Source: Orbaceae bacterium lpD02 (GTDB taxonomy: Bacteria > Pseudomonadota > Gammaproteobacteria > Enterobacterales > Orbaceae). Taken from it: a stretch of DNA of 64,000 nucleotides. The notes under the pieces were generated by a model. The model did no database searches, had not been told where the DNA came from, and was given only the letters and a program-made list of their open reading frames with translations. Positions 27,980 through 37,500 of the stretch are shown one piece after another (within the stretch, counting starts at the first letter, position 1; each line of letters opens with the position of its first letter). Location of the stretch: positions 930,001 through 994,000 of the forward strand of contig CP133960.1 of the NCBI GenBank assembly GCA_036251875.1, in the 5' to 3' direction. Made by a program: the position numbers and the translations under genes.

Positions 27980-30079
27980 CTAACGATGGGTAACTAAAAA
28001 GCAACAGTGAATCTGTTTGTTACGTTTAAAGTCTAATGAGATAGTTTGTGCGCTGATATCTTTAGCCTGCAAACCTAACTGACTTAAGCCATCATAGTCT
28101 AGCTTAAAGCCGCGCTTATTATTTGAAAACATAATGGTGCCGTTCGGCCGTAATAATCGTTTTAAATCCTGCATCAGATCAAGGTGATCGCGCTGCACAT
28201 CAAAAGTATCACTCATCCGTTTTGAATTGGAAAATGTCGGTGGATCGATAAAAATCACATCAAACTGATCTTCACTTTCACGCAAATAAAATAGACAATC
28301 GGCTTGGATTAAACGGTGCTTGTTACTGACTAAGCCATTCTGTTTAAGGTTACGATCTGCCCACTCTAAATACGTGCGCGACATATCAACGGTGGTGGTT
28401 GATTTAGCGCCACCCAGCCCAGCATAAACGCTCGCGCTACCGGTATAAGCAAACAGATTTAAAAAGTCTTTACCTTGTACCATTTCACCAATCATTTTGC
28501 GGGCAATTCGGTGATCTAAAAATAGTCCTGTATCTAAATAGTCGGTCAAATTAACCCAAAACTGGGCGTTATATTCGCGCACTAAAAAGTAATCCTGCTT
28601 TTGCGCTAAGCTTTGATACTGCTTTTTACCCTTTTGCCGCTCACGCGTTTTTAAAATCAATTGATTAGCGGTTAAGCTCAGCACCGACATCGTCGCATTG
28701 ATAATATCAAATAAACGCTGTTTGGCTTTTTGCGGATCAATCGTCTTGGGGGGCGCATATTCTTGTACCACGACTTTATCTTTATAACGGTCGATGGCAA
28801 CATTATATTCAGGCAGATCCGCGTCATACAAACGGTAGCACTCAATACCTTCTTGCTTTGCCCATTTTGCTAGCTTCTGTTCATTTTTACGTAATCGATT
28901 GGCAAAATCTTCCGCTGGCAGCGTGGCATTGACGACTGCTGTTTGCTCACGCTGCGCTATCGAATAATTTTTTTGTACGCAATCGAGCGGGCCATTTTTA
29001 GCTTTAAATATCCGTTCTGCACGCATTTGTAGGCAATCAAGCAACTGAGGGGCACCACTAAATAGTGATAAATTCCAACCCGCAAAAAACTGCTTAATTC
29101 GCTGGCCTAACGTAGCATGTAACGCAATTAATGCTGGTTCACTTTCCAACCTTTCACCATAAGGCGGATTACTAATAATCGTTCCGACACGTTCAGGGCA
29201 AGGGTTAATGAGCTTAGTCACATCTTGCACCGCAAAATGAATCAACGCACCAACTCCCGCTTGCTCGGCATTTTGCTTCGCTTTGGCAATCACATTACTG
29301 TCGTTATCGTAACCAAAAAAAGAGGCACTAACTGTTTTGCTTTGCGCTTTTGCTTCAAGCAGTATGCTATTCCACAATGTCGGGTTAAATCCTTGCCATG
29401 ATAAAAAACCCCAATTAGCACGCTTTAAGCCCGGCGCAATATTGGCGGCCATCATCGCTGCTTCAATCAATAATGTACCCGAACCACACATCGGATCAAT
29501 TAAAGGCTGCTCAGCTTGCCAACCCGAACGCAGCACAATCGCCGCGGCCAGATTTTCTTTCAGCGGTGCTTCACCGGTTTTATCGCGATAACCTCGTTGA
29601 TGTAGGCTTTCACCGCTCAAATCGAGTGATAAAATCACCCGGTTTTTATTTAAAAAAGCATGAATACGAATATCGGGGCGCTCTTTCGTCACATTTGGCC
29701 GCTGATCGACTTTACGCGTAAAGCAATCAACAATCGCATCTTTCACCTTTAATGCGCCATATTGGCTATTACGAATAAAATCATTGGTGCCGGAAAAATG
29801 GATCATAAACGTCGCATCAACAGCAAAAATCGCCGGCCAATTAATATTTAGCGCACAGCTATAGAGATCTAAATCGCTATAAATATCAAACTCACTGATT
29901 GGCAATAAAATGCGTGAGGCAAGCCGAGTCCATAACAGCGAACAGTACAGGGTCGCGTCATCGGCAGCAAAATAGACACCGCCTTGTGCAACTTGGCAGT
30001 CCGTGGCACCGATATCGGTTAACTCTTTTTTTAATAGTTCTTCTAACCCTCGAGGGCTGCTAGCAAATAGTTTATTCAT
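27980..30079 (-). CDS. rlmL: bifunctional 23S rRNA guanine methyltransferase RlmKL
   Basis: A 699-residue fusion as in E. coli RlmKL/YcbY (702). An N-terminal THUMP domain (about 45-160) and the RlmL domain methylate G2445 N2 (motif [21 protein letters not shown], motif [10 protein letters not shown]). The C-terminal RlmK domain methylates G2069 N7 ([31 protein letters not shown]). Both halves keep their S-adenosylmethionine and catalytic motifs, so the fusion looks intact. Confidence 0.96.
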   Translation of the reverse strand: MNKLFASSPRGLEELLKKELTDIGATDCQVAQGGVYFAADDATLYCSLLWTRLASRILLPISEFDIYSDLDLYSCALNINWPAIFAVDATFMIHFSGTNDFIRNSQYGALKVKDAIVDCFTRKVDQRPNVTKERPDIRIHAFLNKNRVILSLDLSGESLHQRGYRDKTGEAPLKENLAAAIVLRSGWQAEQPLIDPMCGSGTLLIEAAMMAANIAPGLKRANWGFLSWQGFNPTLWNSILLEAKAQSKTVSASFFGYDNDSNVIAKAKQNAEQAGVGALIHFAVQDVTKLINPCPERVGTIISNPPYGERLESEPALIALHATLGQRIKQFFAGWNLSLFSGAPQLLDCLQMRAERIFKAKNGPLDCVQKNYSIAQREQTAVVNATLPAEDFANRLRKNEQKLAKWAKQEGIECYRLYDADLPEYNVAIDRYKDKVVVQEYAPPKTIDPQKAKQRLFDIINATMSVLSLTANQLILKTRERQKGKKQYQSLAQKQDYFLVREYNAQFWVNLTDYLDTGLFLDHRIARKMIGEMVQGKDFLNLFAYTGSASVYAGLGGAKSTTTVDMSRTYLEWADRNLKQNGLVSNKHRLIQADCLFYLRESEDQFDVIFIDPPTFSNSKRMSDTFDVQRDHLDLMQDLKRLLRPNGTIMFSNNKRGFKLDYDGLSQLGLQAKDISAQTISLDFKRNKQIHCCFLVTHR

Positions 30080-30238
30080 GCTTATCTACAACTTGAAAAA
30101 ATTGCTGTCAATTATATAGAGGATTAGCGATATTACCTAATAAGTTTTACCATTTAGCTGCCGCCAATCAGCGCCACCAGATGGCTTAATACAGCGCACG
30201 CTATAATAGTCCATGGCACTTATCTAATCCCAGCCATC

Positions 30239-31345
30239 TTATGAATTACCATAGTCAACTAGTTTTCCGGTTTGATCATCGCGTACGCCCCACTCCAAAC
30301 GGCTATCTAATATCGCTTGTTGTACCGCCGGTGGGTAATCGGACAGTTGAGTCTCTTTTGGGGTTGGTTTGCCCGCTTTACCGGCTTGGCGGATCACTTT
30401 TGGCCAGCGCGGCTGCCAGCATAAACACTCTGATATAAAGTAACCCGCGGTATAAAGGGGTAATAAAATAACAAACACGGGCAACATCATCATCGTCACC
30501 AACACACTTTTGGCATTTTTAACCGTCTTAAGCATCGGCTTTATATGACCGCCCAAACCATGCAACGGTAGCGGTAAATGGGTGCTTAAGCGCGGCTTGG
30601 CTAAATTGTCCGGGCCATACTCCATATAGCGGCGAATAAACTCCCACTCATCTTTATAATCCTGCGCGCAGTAGGTGTTTTTACCAATGCCAACCGAATG
30701 GGCAACGGGAAAGCCAGTTTTATACGGGTGAAACGACAGTAAATTAACCATATTAGTACCGCCCATATCCGAACCCGTTTCACCAAAGTTTGCCGGCATA
30801 ATATGCTGCCACTTAAATACCACGGTGCCACCACAATATTTAGGTCGCTGAATATAGACTTGCTGAGTAACACGATTAAACCGTACCCGAATATGGCGAA
30901 TAGTAAATAGCTCTAGCCGATAGACATAGCGGAAGTAGCGAATTAACAAATAAATCATAACCGCAGATACAAAAAAGAAAAAAATCAATCCTAAATAAAA
31001 ACTAAATCCAATACTAAAAGGATAGTATTGAGGATACAATAAATAGTAAAAAATCCTTAAAAAAGAAAAACTAAAATATCCTACTAGCAAAAAAATTGAC
31101 AAACTAATCCAAGTAATAATGCCACGAAAGTTTTCAAACATACCACCGCGGATCTCTAAATAACGATCGTTATAGGCATAATAGGGGCCGATTGGTCGTG
31201 GATTATTACTGACCGACTGTTTGGTGTAGTCTTTTTCGACCTCGCTCAGCATCATATCGCCATTAAAATAGCCCATCTTCATTTTTTTACGGCTTGAGGC
31301 TTTGATTGAGTTACCAAACCATAGTAAAAATTCACCAATATACAT
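30239..31345 (-). CDS. tandem T6SS-associated membrane protein, copy 4 (DUF6708-like, probable immunity)
   Basis: A 368-residue protein, last of four paralogues behind a type VI effector. Layout: a conserved N terminus (MYIGEFLLWFGNSIKAS; about 1-77), a hypervariable two-helix membrane segment (about 78-135, with FLLVGYFSFSFLRIFYYLLY and a second Phe-rich helix), a conserved soluble region (LELFTIRHIRVRFNRVTQQ, KWQHIMPANFGETGSDMGG), a third hydrophobic stretch (VLVTMMMLPVFVILLPLY) and a tail ending in LEWGVRDDQTGKLVDYGNS. It resembles DUF6708 proteins found beside VasX-type effectors (recalled from family knowledge, not searched). Immunity to a membrane-acting effector is inferred from order and topology. 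Confidence 0.72.
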   Translation of the reverse strand: MYIGEFLLWFGNSIKASSRKKMKMGYFNGDMMLSEVEKDYTKQSVSNNPRPIGPYYAYNDRYLEIRGGMFENFRGIITWISLSIFLLVGYFSFSFLRIFYYLLYPQYYPFSIGFSFYLGLIFFFFVSAVMIYLLIRYFRYVYRLELFTIRHIRVRFNRVTQQVYIQRPKYCGGTVVFKWQHIMPANFGETGSDMGGTNMVNLLSFHPYKTGFPVAHSVGIGKNTYCAQDYKDEWEFIRRYMEYGPDNLAKPRLSTHLPLPLHGLGGHIKPMLKTVKNAKSVLVTMMMLPVFVILLPLYTAGYFISECLCWQPRWPKVIRQAGKAGKPTPKETQLSDYPPAVQQAILDSRLEWGVRDDQTGKLVDYGNS

Positions 31346-31416
31346 TATAACGCGACCTTACCAATAGCATACAACGGGGTTAATAGTGTGCTTAGCATCA
31401 TATTGCCCTAGCCCTC

Positions 31417-32514
31417 TTATGAATTACCATAGTCAACTAATTTACCAGTTTTATCATCGCGTACGCCCCACTCCAAACGGCTATCTAATATCGCTTGTTG
31501 TACTGCTGGTGGGTAATCCGACAGTTGGGTCTCTTTTGGGGTTGGTTTGCCCGCTTTACCGGCTTGGCGGATCACTTTTGGCCAGCGTGGCTGCCAGCAT
31601 AAACACTCTGATATAAAGTAACCCGCGGTATAAAGGGGTAATAAAATAACAAACACGGGCAGCATCATCATTGTCACCAGCACACTTTTGCCATTTTTAA
31701 CCATCTTAAGCATCGGCTTTATATGACCGCCCAAACCATGCAATGGCAGCGGTAAATGGGTGCTTAAGCGCGGTTTGGCTAAATTAGCGCGGCCATGCTC
31801 CATATAGCGGCGAATAAACTCCCACTCATCTTTATAATCCTGCGCGCAGTAGGTGTTTTTACCAATGCCAACCGAATGGGCAACGGGGAAGCCGGTTTTA
31901 TACGGGTGAAACGACAGTAAATTAACCATATTGGTGCCCCCCATATCCGAACCCGTTTCACCAAAGTTTGCCGGCATAATATGCTGCCACTTAAATACCA
32001 CCGTGCCACCACAATATTTAGGTCGTTGAATATAGACTTGCTGAGTAACGCGATTAAACCGTACTCGAATATGGCGAATAGTAAATAGCTCTAACCGAAA
32101 GATATAGCGGAAGTAACGGATAAATAAATAAAAAGTCACAGTGAAAATAATCAAATAAAATATTGCAGATATGATATATCCAGCTATTTGGGTTGTCTCC
32201 TTCTGGTATAAAGTGAAAATACTATCTAAAAACAAAAAGCAAGAACTAAAAGGAATAAAAAATAGAAGCAAACTAATCCAAGTAATAATGCCACGAAAGT
32301 TTTCAAACATACCACCGCGGATCTCTAAATAACGATCGTTATAGGCATAATAGGGGCCAATTGGCCGTGGATTATTGCTGGCCGATTCCTTAGTATAATC
32401 TTTGCTCACTTCACTTAGTTTCATATCGCCATTAAAATAGCCCATCTTCATTTTTTTACGGCTTGAGGATTTGATGGCGCTACTTAGCCAAAATAGATAT
32501 TCACCAATATACAT
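31417..32514 (-). CDS. tandem T6SS-associated membrane protein, copy 3 (DUF6708-like, probable immunity)
   Basis: A 365-residue paralogue with the second N-terminal type, MYIGEYLFWLSSAIKSS. It differs from its neighbours mainly at about residues 78-133, where the membrane hairpin reads FFIPFSSCFLFLDSIF, a polar turn LYQKETTQIAG, and a second helix (DNA about 32107-32286). The rest, including RPKYCGGTVVFKWQHI and the C-terminal tail, is almost identical to the other copies. It also has local differences such as EVSKDYTKESAS in the N-terminal region. The hairpin shares elements with copy 1 (FSSC/FSAC, a KTxQI turn), consistent with a common parent unit. Confidence 0.72.
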   Translation of the reverse strand: MYIGEYLFWLSSAIKSSSRKKMKMGYFNGDMKLSEVSKDYTKESASNNPRPIGPYYAYNDRYLEIRGGMFENFRGIITWISLLLFFIPFSSCFLFLDSIFTLYQKETTQIAGYIISAIFYLIIFTVTFYLFIRYFRYIFRLELFTIRHIRVRFNRVTQQVYIQRPKYCGGTVVFKWQHIMPANFGETGSDMGGTNMVNLLSFHPYKTGFPVAHSVGIGKNTYCAQDYKDEWEFIRRYMEHGRANLAKPRLSTHLPLPLHGLGGHIKPMLKMVKNGKSVLVTMMMLPVFVILLPLYTAGYFISECLCWQPRWPKVIRQAGKAGKPTPKETQLSDYPPAVQQAILDSRLEWGVRDDKTGKLVDYGNS

Positions 32515-32585
32515 TATAACGCTACCTGACTAATGGCATACAACGGGGTTAATAGTGTGTTTAGCATCATATTGCCCTAGCCCTC

Positions 32586-33674
32586 TTATGAATTACCATA
32601 GTCAACTAATTTTCCGGTTTTATCATCGCGTACGCCCCACTCCAAACGGCTATCCAATATCGCTTGTTGTACCGCCGGTGGATAATCCGACAGTTGGGTC
32701 TCTTTTGGGGTTGGTTTACCGACTTTACCGGCTTGGCGAATCACTTTTGGCCAGCGCGGCTGCCAGCATAAACACTCTGATATAAAGTAACCCGCGGTAT
32801 AAATTGGTAATAAAATAACAAAGACGGGCAGCATCATCATCGTCACCAGCACACTTTTAGAATTTTTAACCATCTTAAGCATCGGCTTTATATGGCCGCC
32901 CAAACCATGCAACGGCAGCGGCAAATGGGTACTTAAGCGCGGTTTGGCTAAATTGTCGCGGCCATACTCCATATAGCGGCGAATAAACTCCCACTCATCT
33001 TTATAATCCTGCGCACGGTAGGTGTTTTTACCAATACCAACCGAATGGGCAATGGGGAAGCCAGTTTTATACGGGTGAAACGACAGTAAATTAACCATAT
33101 TGGTGCCGCCCATATCCGAGCCGCTTTCGCCAAAGTTTGCCGGCATAATATGCTGCCACTTAAATACCACCGTGCCGCCACTATATTTGGGGCGTTGAAT
33201 ATAGACTTGCTGAGTAACGCGATTAAACCGTACCCGAATATGGCGAATAGTAAATAGTTCCAGCCGATAGACATAGCGGAAGTAACGGATATATAGATAG
33301 ATTAAAATTGAAGCTAGAACAACAGTGTAAATAAACGCAAAGACATCCAGACCATCATTAAAATAGTTCGGAGTTGAAAGCATATAAATAATTGGGTTAA
33401 AGAAAAAAAATAAAACACCAAATAACATCAAAGATATCATAGTAATAATGCCACGAAAGTTTTCAAACATACCGCCACGGATCTCTAAATAACGCTCGTT
33501 ATAGGCATAATAGGGGCCGATTGGTCGTGGATTACTACTGACCGACTGCTTAGTGTAGTCTTTTTCAACCTCGCTCAACATCATATCGTCATTAAGATAA
33601 CCCATTTTCAATTTTTTACGGGTTGAGGCTTTGATTGAGTTACCAAACCATAGTAAAAATTCACCAATATACAT
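32586..33674 (-). CDS. tandem T6SS-associated membrane protein, copy 2 (DUF6708-like, probable immunity)
   Basis: A 362-residue paralogue with the N-terminal type of copy 4 (MYIGEFLLWFGNSIKAST). Its hypervariable hairpin is the shortest: FGVLFFFFNPIIYMLS, a turn with NYFNDGLD, and a helix AFIYTVVLASILIYLYIRY (DNA about 33276-33446). It has scattered unique residues in conserved parts, such as RPKYSGG where the other copies have RPKYCGG, and NTYRAQD for NTYCAQD. The reading frame is intact with no sign of decay, so the copy is probably under selection. Confidence 0.72.
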   Translation of the reverse strand: MYIGEFLLWFGNSIKASTRKKLKMGYLNDDMMLSEVEKDYTKQSVSSNPRPIGPYYAYNERYLEIRGGMFENFRGIITMISLMLFGVLFFFFNPIIYMLSTPNYFNDGLDVFAFIYTVVLASILIYLYIRYFRYVYRLELFTIRHIRVRFNRVTQQVYIQRPKYSGGTVVFKWQHIMPANFGESGSDMGGTNMVNLLSFHPYKTGFPIAHSVGIGKNTYRAQDYKDEWEFIRRYMEYGRDNLAKPRLSTHLPLPLHGLGGHIKPMLKMVKNSKSVLVTMMMLPVFVILLPIYTAGYFISECLCWQPRWPKVIRQAGKVGKPTPKETQLSDYPPAVQQAILDSRLEWGVRDDKTGKLVDYGNS

Positions 33675-33745
33675 TATAACGCGACCTTACCAATGGCATA
33701 CAACGGGGTTAATAGTGTGTTTAGCATCATATTGCCCTAGCCCTC

Positions 33746-34843
33746 TTATGAATTACCATAGTCAACTAATTTTCCAGTTTTATCATCGCGTACGCCCCAC
33801 TCCAAGCGGCTATCTAATATCGCTTGTTGTACCGCCGGTGGGTAATCCGACAGTTGAGTCTCTTTTGGGGTTGGTTTGCCCGCTTTACCGGCTTGGCGGA
33901 TCACTTTTGGCCAGCGCGGCTGCCAGCATAAACACTCTGATATAAAGTAACCCGCGGTATAAAGGGGTAATAAAATAACAAACACGGGCAACATCATCAT
34001 TGTCACCAGCACACTTTTGCTATTTTTAACCATCTTAAGCATCGGCTTTATATGGCCGCCCAAACCATGCAATGGCAGCGGTAAATGGGTGCTTAAGCGC
34101 GGTTTGGCTAAATTGTCCGGGCTATGCTCCATATAGCGGCGAATAAACTCCCACTCATCTTTATAATCCTGCGCGCAGTAGGTGTTTTTACCAATACCAA
34201 CCGAATGGGCAACGGGAAAGCCGGTTTTATACGGGTGAAACGACAGTAAATTAACCATATTGGTGCCCCCCATATCCGAGCCGCTTTCGCCAAAGTTTGC
34301 CGGCATAATATGCTGCCACTTAAATACCACCGTGCCACCACAATATTTGGGTCGTTGAATATAGACTTGCTGAGTAACGCGATTAAACCGTACTCGAATA
34401 TGACGAATAGTAAATAGTTCCAGCCGGTAGACATAGCGGAAGTAGCGGATTAACAAATAAAGCGAGAATAAAAAAATAATTGAAAAAAATACAATTGCAA
34501 AAATAGTTGAAGATATTTGAATTGTTTTATGATTATAAATATCTAATGTAAAGGCTATAGCTGCATAACAAGCACTAAAAGAAAAAAAGAAAAAAAGCAG
34601 ACAAAGCCAGGTCAAAATACCACGGAAGTTTTCAAACATACCACCACGAATCTCTAAATAACGGTCGTTATAGGCATAATAGGGGCCAATTGGTCGTGGG
34701 TTATTACTGACCGACTGCTTAGTGTAGTCTTTTTCGACCTCGCTCAGCGTCATATCACCATTAAAATAACCCATCTTCATTTTTTTACGGCTTGAGGCTT
34801 TGATGGCGCTACTTAACCAAAATAGATATTCACCAATATACAT
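33746..34843 (-). CDS. tandem T6SS-associated membrane protein, copy 1, coupled to the effector (DUF6708-like, probable immunity)
   Basis: A 365-residue protein (MYIGEYLFWLSSAIKAS). Its ATG shares one base with the effector stop (TAATG), so translation is directly coupled, as expected for a cognate immunity protein. The membrane hairpin (about 78-135) reads FFFFSFSACYAAIAFTLDIY, a turn with NHKTIQISS and FFSIIFLFSLYLLIRY (DNA about 34436-34615). The conserved soluble domain follows (FTIRHIRVRFNRVTQQ), then a hydrophobic segment and the common tail. A Shine-Dalgarno (AAGGAG) lies inside the end of the effector gene. Confidence 0.78.
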   Translation of the reverse strand: MYIGEYLFWLSSAIKASSRKKMKMGYFNGDMTLSEVEKDYTKQSVSNNPRPIGPYYAYNDRYLEIRGGMFENFRGILTWLCLLFFFFSFSACYAAIAFTLDIYNHKTIQISSTIFAIVFFSIIFLFSLYLLIRYFRYVYRLELFTIRHIRVRFNRVTQQVYIQRPKYCGGTVVFKWQHIMPANFGESGSDMGGTNMVNLLSFHPYKTGFPVAHSVGIGKNTYCAQDYKDEWEFIRRYMEHSPDNLAKPRLSTHLPLPLHGLGGHIKPMLKMVKNSKSVLVTMMMLPVFVILLPLYTAGYFISECLCWQPRWPKVIRQAGKAGKPTPKETQLSDYPPAVQQAILDSRLEWGVRDDKTGKLVDYGNS

Positions 34844-37500
34844 TAAAAGCTCTCCTTAATTGCTTGATGAAACTCGGTTAGCTCGTCAGTTAAATCGTCG
34901 TATGGTTCGTGCTCAGGATCATTACTAAAGCAGCAACGGTCAAACCATTTTTGTAAGGCATTATCATCAACAATAATAATCACTAGGCTAACCACCACAA
35001 TAATTAGTGTGGCATAAAAATTAATCACACCTAATGCTACCGCAACCGGCTCTAGCAGCGCAAAACGGCCTAAAAATAGGCCAAATTCAGCAACTTTAAC
35101 CCAAATAGTACGTTCAATACTACGATCAATAATCCCTTTTAGCCAAGGAGCTAAGGTGCCTAAAGTAATTAAAAATTGTGAGAAACTAAACGCTAATGTG
35201 GCTGCACCTCTTGCAAAATATGCTGTTGTCAGCACTGGTTCATGCTTTTTAATTTTTTTATACATATCCATAATATCAAATACCGCCGTCATTGAGCCGG
35301 CAATGGCGGATAGGCTGGCGCCCCATAAAAATATTCGACCAAAGCCATTATAGGTAACCATGGCGGTTCTTGAGCTAGGATTATTCCCGATACAGCTTTC
35401 AATCGCGCTAATACCAATCTGGAAGGTTGCGGCAACGCTGGTGATAATTGAGGCGGTTAACTCGGCTTTTTCGCGCGCGGTCTGGTATTTGCCTTGGCTT
35501 AATTTGCGTAGCAGATCATAAGCACTAAAGCCAACAACAATCATCGCAATACGGGTGTTAGTCAGATCGGCATTTTGGTAATTATTGCTCGCCACATGGT
35601 TAATTTGTGGCACCGCCCGTGATGGTAAGGCGGTAAAACTGCGGCCACCAATATTGTATTTTAGATGGTATAGCTCGCGCGCGCTCTGATTAATATGCGC
35701 TAAAATAGTATTACCTAAGCGGTTATGTATCAACTGCGCCGCGCCGGTGGATGTTATCGCTAAAAAGCGCCGCATTAAGTCGGCAAATGAGACCGATAAT
35801 AACGCAATCGGTAACCCGCGCGCGGCTAAGTGGTCGATAATCGTCGAACTTTGCGTTAGATGCTCGGTCACTTTATCTAATAAATCGACCATTTTATCGG
35901 TTGTCGCTAAATCGAATTTAGCTGCAGGCTCATCGGTGATCGTGACCTGATCTTGCAAGGTAATATATTGGTTGATAGCGGCGATGAGCGTTTTATTACT
36001 GTATAGATAGGCGCGCCAGCATAAGTTATCGCGCGCAATGTGTGACGAGTCCCACCAACCGTTAAGTACATCCCTTAATAAGGGCGAACTGCTGGTGCCA
36101 AATAAGCAGGCGTTGACCTGCAAACTAAACATAATGCCATTAAGCTTATCATTGTCATCATAGGCATCTAATGCTAATAATAACGGCTCTGAAGTCAGCC
36201 ATGTTTTAAAATCAATACTGCGCTGCTCGGCGAGTTGTTCGGCTAATTGGCTTTGTTGCTCAAACTGCTGCTTAAACTTATCTATTTTATCTTGCGATAA
36301 GCGGCGCCAGTATTTATCTTGAAACTCTTTTTCCGACATTTCGCGGGTTTGATTTTGGTAAACCTGCTGCGCGTAGGGTTCAACCGATGCCGTTAGCGCT
36401 GAATTTGACGCCGCTTTGTAGTTATCAGCCATATGGCTATTATAATTATTATAATTGACCATCGCTTGGACGTTTTGTGTATGACGGTTGACCAGCTGTT
36501 GTAAGCGCTTGTCATGAAATGACTGCTTAAGTCCATCTAGCTGGCCGAGTATCATTAAACGGTATTCGTTCGATATCCCGTCTTTATCCTTAGATTCCAG
36601 CCACGGTTTCATCTGTTGCTGTAGCGCTTGATGACGACGATTATTTAAGCTTTGTGTGATCCCGATCGCATCATTGACGATAATTGCCGCTCCCTGACGT
36701 TTGTGCATTTTTTTATATAACGACAGGTAACGAGCAAAATTTTGGTTGATCGATTTATCATAAAATAGCGTACGATTTTGATATACATAATCGATCTTGA
36801 GCTTCTCTTTTTCGGCCTGATCTCGTTCGCCTAAGCTGAATTCCCAACTAGGCTTGCTATTTAAAAATTGCGCTTGCTCGGCAAGCTGCACGGCTACCGA
36901 AAACTCTAAAATATTGGGGGAAAACTGATCGGCTAACAGTGATTTAGTGCCTTGGCGAATTTCGGTCGGCGTCATGCCTTCAAGCAGCGCTAATCCCTCA
37001 GCTTGATAAAACTCGAGCTTATTGGCTAATATTTTATCGGGCGAGAACAAAAAATAGAGTTTTTTTATCTTTTCACTTTCGGTAAAACTAATATATGACG
37101 CATCTGCGCCGTCAAGGGCGATATTACAGGTGTATGGCGGTGGCGTACTGTTGACGGTTTTAGGGTCACTATGCTCGGTCAAACAGCCTTCTGGGCTGGA
37201 GGTAAAAACCCGCCATACTTTTGCCGTATCACGCTCTTCAAGCACATAGAGGTAGCCCTGTCTAAGCATTTGCAAACAATACTGCGAATGAGTGAGTGGC
37301 AGATCATTAACCTGCGCGAGGGCAAAATTAGGCAAAGCGGGGATATCGTTGCGCGTCATATAGCCCGCAACGGATAATCGGGTCGGTAATACAAATAGAT
37401 TGCCATCCTTTTGTTGGCAGCTAGGGCAACGCTTACCATTGTCTTGTTTATTATGGTTGGCTGCGGCTAGCAAACCAAGCAAACTAGCGGGTGATGCCAT
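34843..37500 (-). CDS. VasX-like type VI secretion effector with C-terminal membrane domain
   Basis: A large protein of about 885 residues. The N terminus has the VasX/BTH_I2691-type signature: a CPSC cysteine pair at about residue 26, FVLPTRLSVAGYM, and CLQMLRQGYLYVLEERD followed by the conserved VF region. The middle is a long Gln- and Lys-rich helical section (about 250-470). The C terminus (about 680-850) carries four or more hydrophobic helices, such as FYATLIIVVVSLVIIIV, as in pore-forming effectors that depolarise target membranes. The ATG at 37500 has AAGGA 7 nt upstream; an in-frame TTG at 37506 is less likely. It overlaps the adaptor gene by 17 nt. Target and lethality are inferred. 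Confidence 0.8.
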   Translation of the reverse strand: MASPASLLGLLAAANHNKQDNGKRCPSCQQKDGNLFVLPTRLSVAGYMTRNDIPALPNFALAQVNDLPLTHSQYCLQMLRQGYLYVLEERDTAKVWRVFTSSPEGCLTEHSDPKTVNSTPPPYTCNIALDGADASYISFTESEKIKKLYFLFSPDKILANKLEFYQAEGLALLEGMTPTEIRQGTKSLLADQFSPNILEFSVAVQLAEQAQFLNSKPSWEFSLGERDQAEKEKLKIDYVYQNRTLFYDKSINQNFARYLSLYKKMHKRQGAAIIVNDAIGITQSLNNRRHQALQQQMKPWLESKDKDGISNEYRLMILGQLDGLKQSFHDKRLQQLVNRHTQNVQAMVNYNNYNSHMADNYKAASNSALTASVEPYAQQVYQNQTREMSEKEFQDKYWRRLSQDKIDKFKQQFEQQSQLAEQLAEQRSIDFKTWLTSEPLLLALDAYDDNDKLNGIMFSLQVNACLFGTSSSPLLRDVLNGWWDSSHIARDNLCWRAYLYSNKTLIAAINQYITLQDQVTITDEPAAKFDLATTDKMVDLLDKVTEHLTQSSTIIDHLAARGLPIALLSVSFADLMRRFLAITSTGAAQLIHNRLGNTILAHINQSARELYHLKYNIGGRSFTALPSRAVPQINHVASNNYQNADLTNTRIAMIVVGFSAYDLLRKLSQGKYQTAREKAELTASIITSVAATFQIGISAIESCIGNNPSSRTAMVTYNGFGRIFLWGASLSAIAGSMTAVFDIMDMYKKIKKHEPVLTTAYFARGAATLAFSFSQFLITLGTLAPWLKGIIDRSIERTIWVKVAEFGLFLGRFALLEPVAVALGVINFYATLIIVVVSLVIIIVDDNALQKWFDRCCFSNDPEHEPYDDLTDELTEFHQAIKESF

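Larger units (their letters stand above)
30239..34843 (-). repeat. four-copy tandem gene array (units of about 1.16-1.18 kb)
   Basis: Four homologous genes lie head to tail with start-to-start spacings of about 1160-1178 bp and three near-identical 71-bp spacers (31346-31416, 32515-32585, 33675-33745). Sequence is nearly identical at DNA level outside one AT-rich segment per unit, which encodes a divergent transmembrane hairpin. Copies at 30239 and 32586 share one N-terminal type, and copies at 31417 and 33746 share another, suggesting duplication of a two-gene unit. Confidence 0.9.

Noticed and set aside
31386..33945. Repeated plus-strand ORFs of about 76-104 codons opposite the 3' ends of the tandem membrane-protein genes
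   Set aside because: They recur only because the underlying genes are duplicated, lie antisense to conserved coding sequence, and show no ribosome binding site or protein-like features.
30239..34843. Regularly spaced 71-bp identical spacers suggested a CRISPR-like or integron array
   Set aside because: The spacers separate full-length protein genes about 1.1 kb long. There are no short repeats with unique spacers, and no cas or integrase genes.
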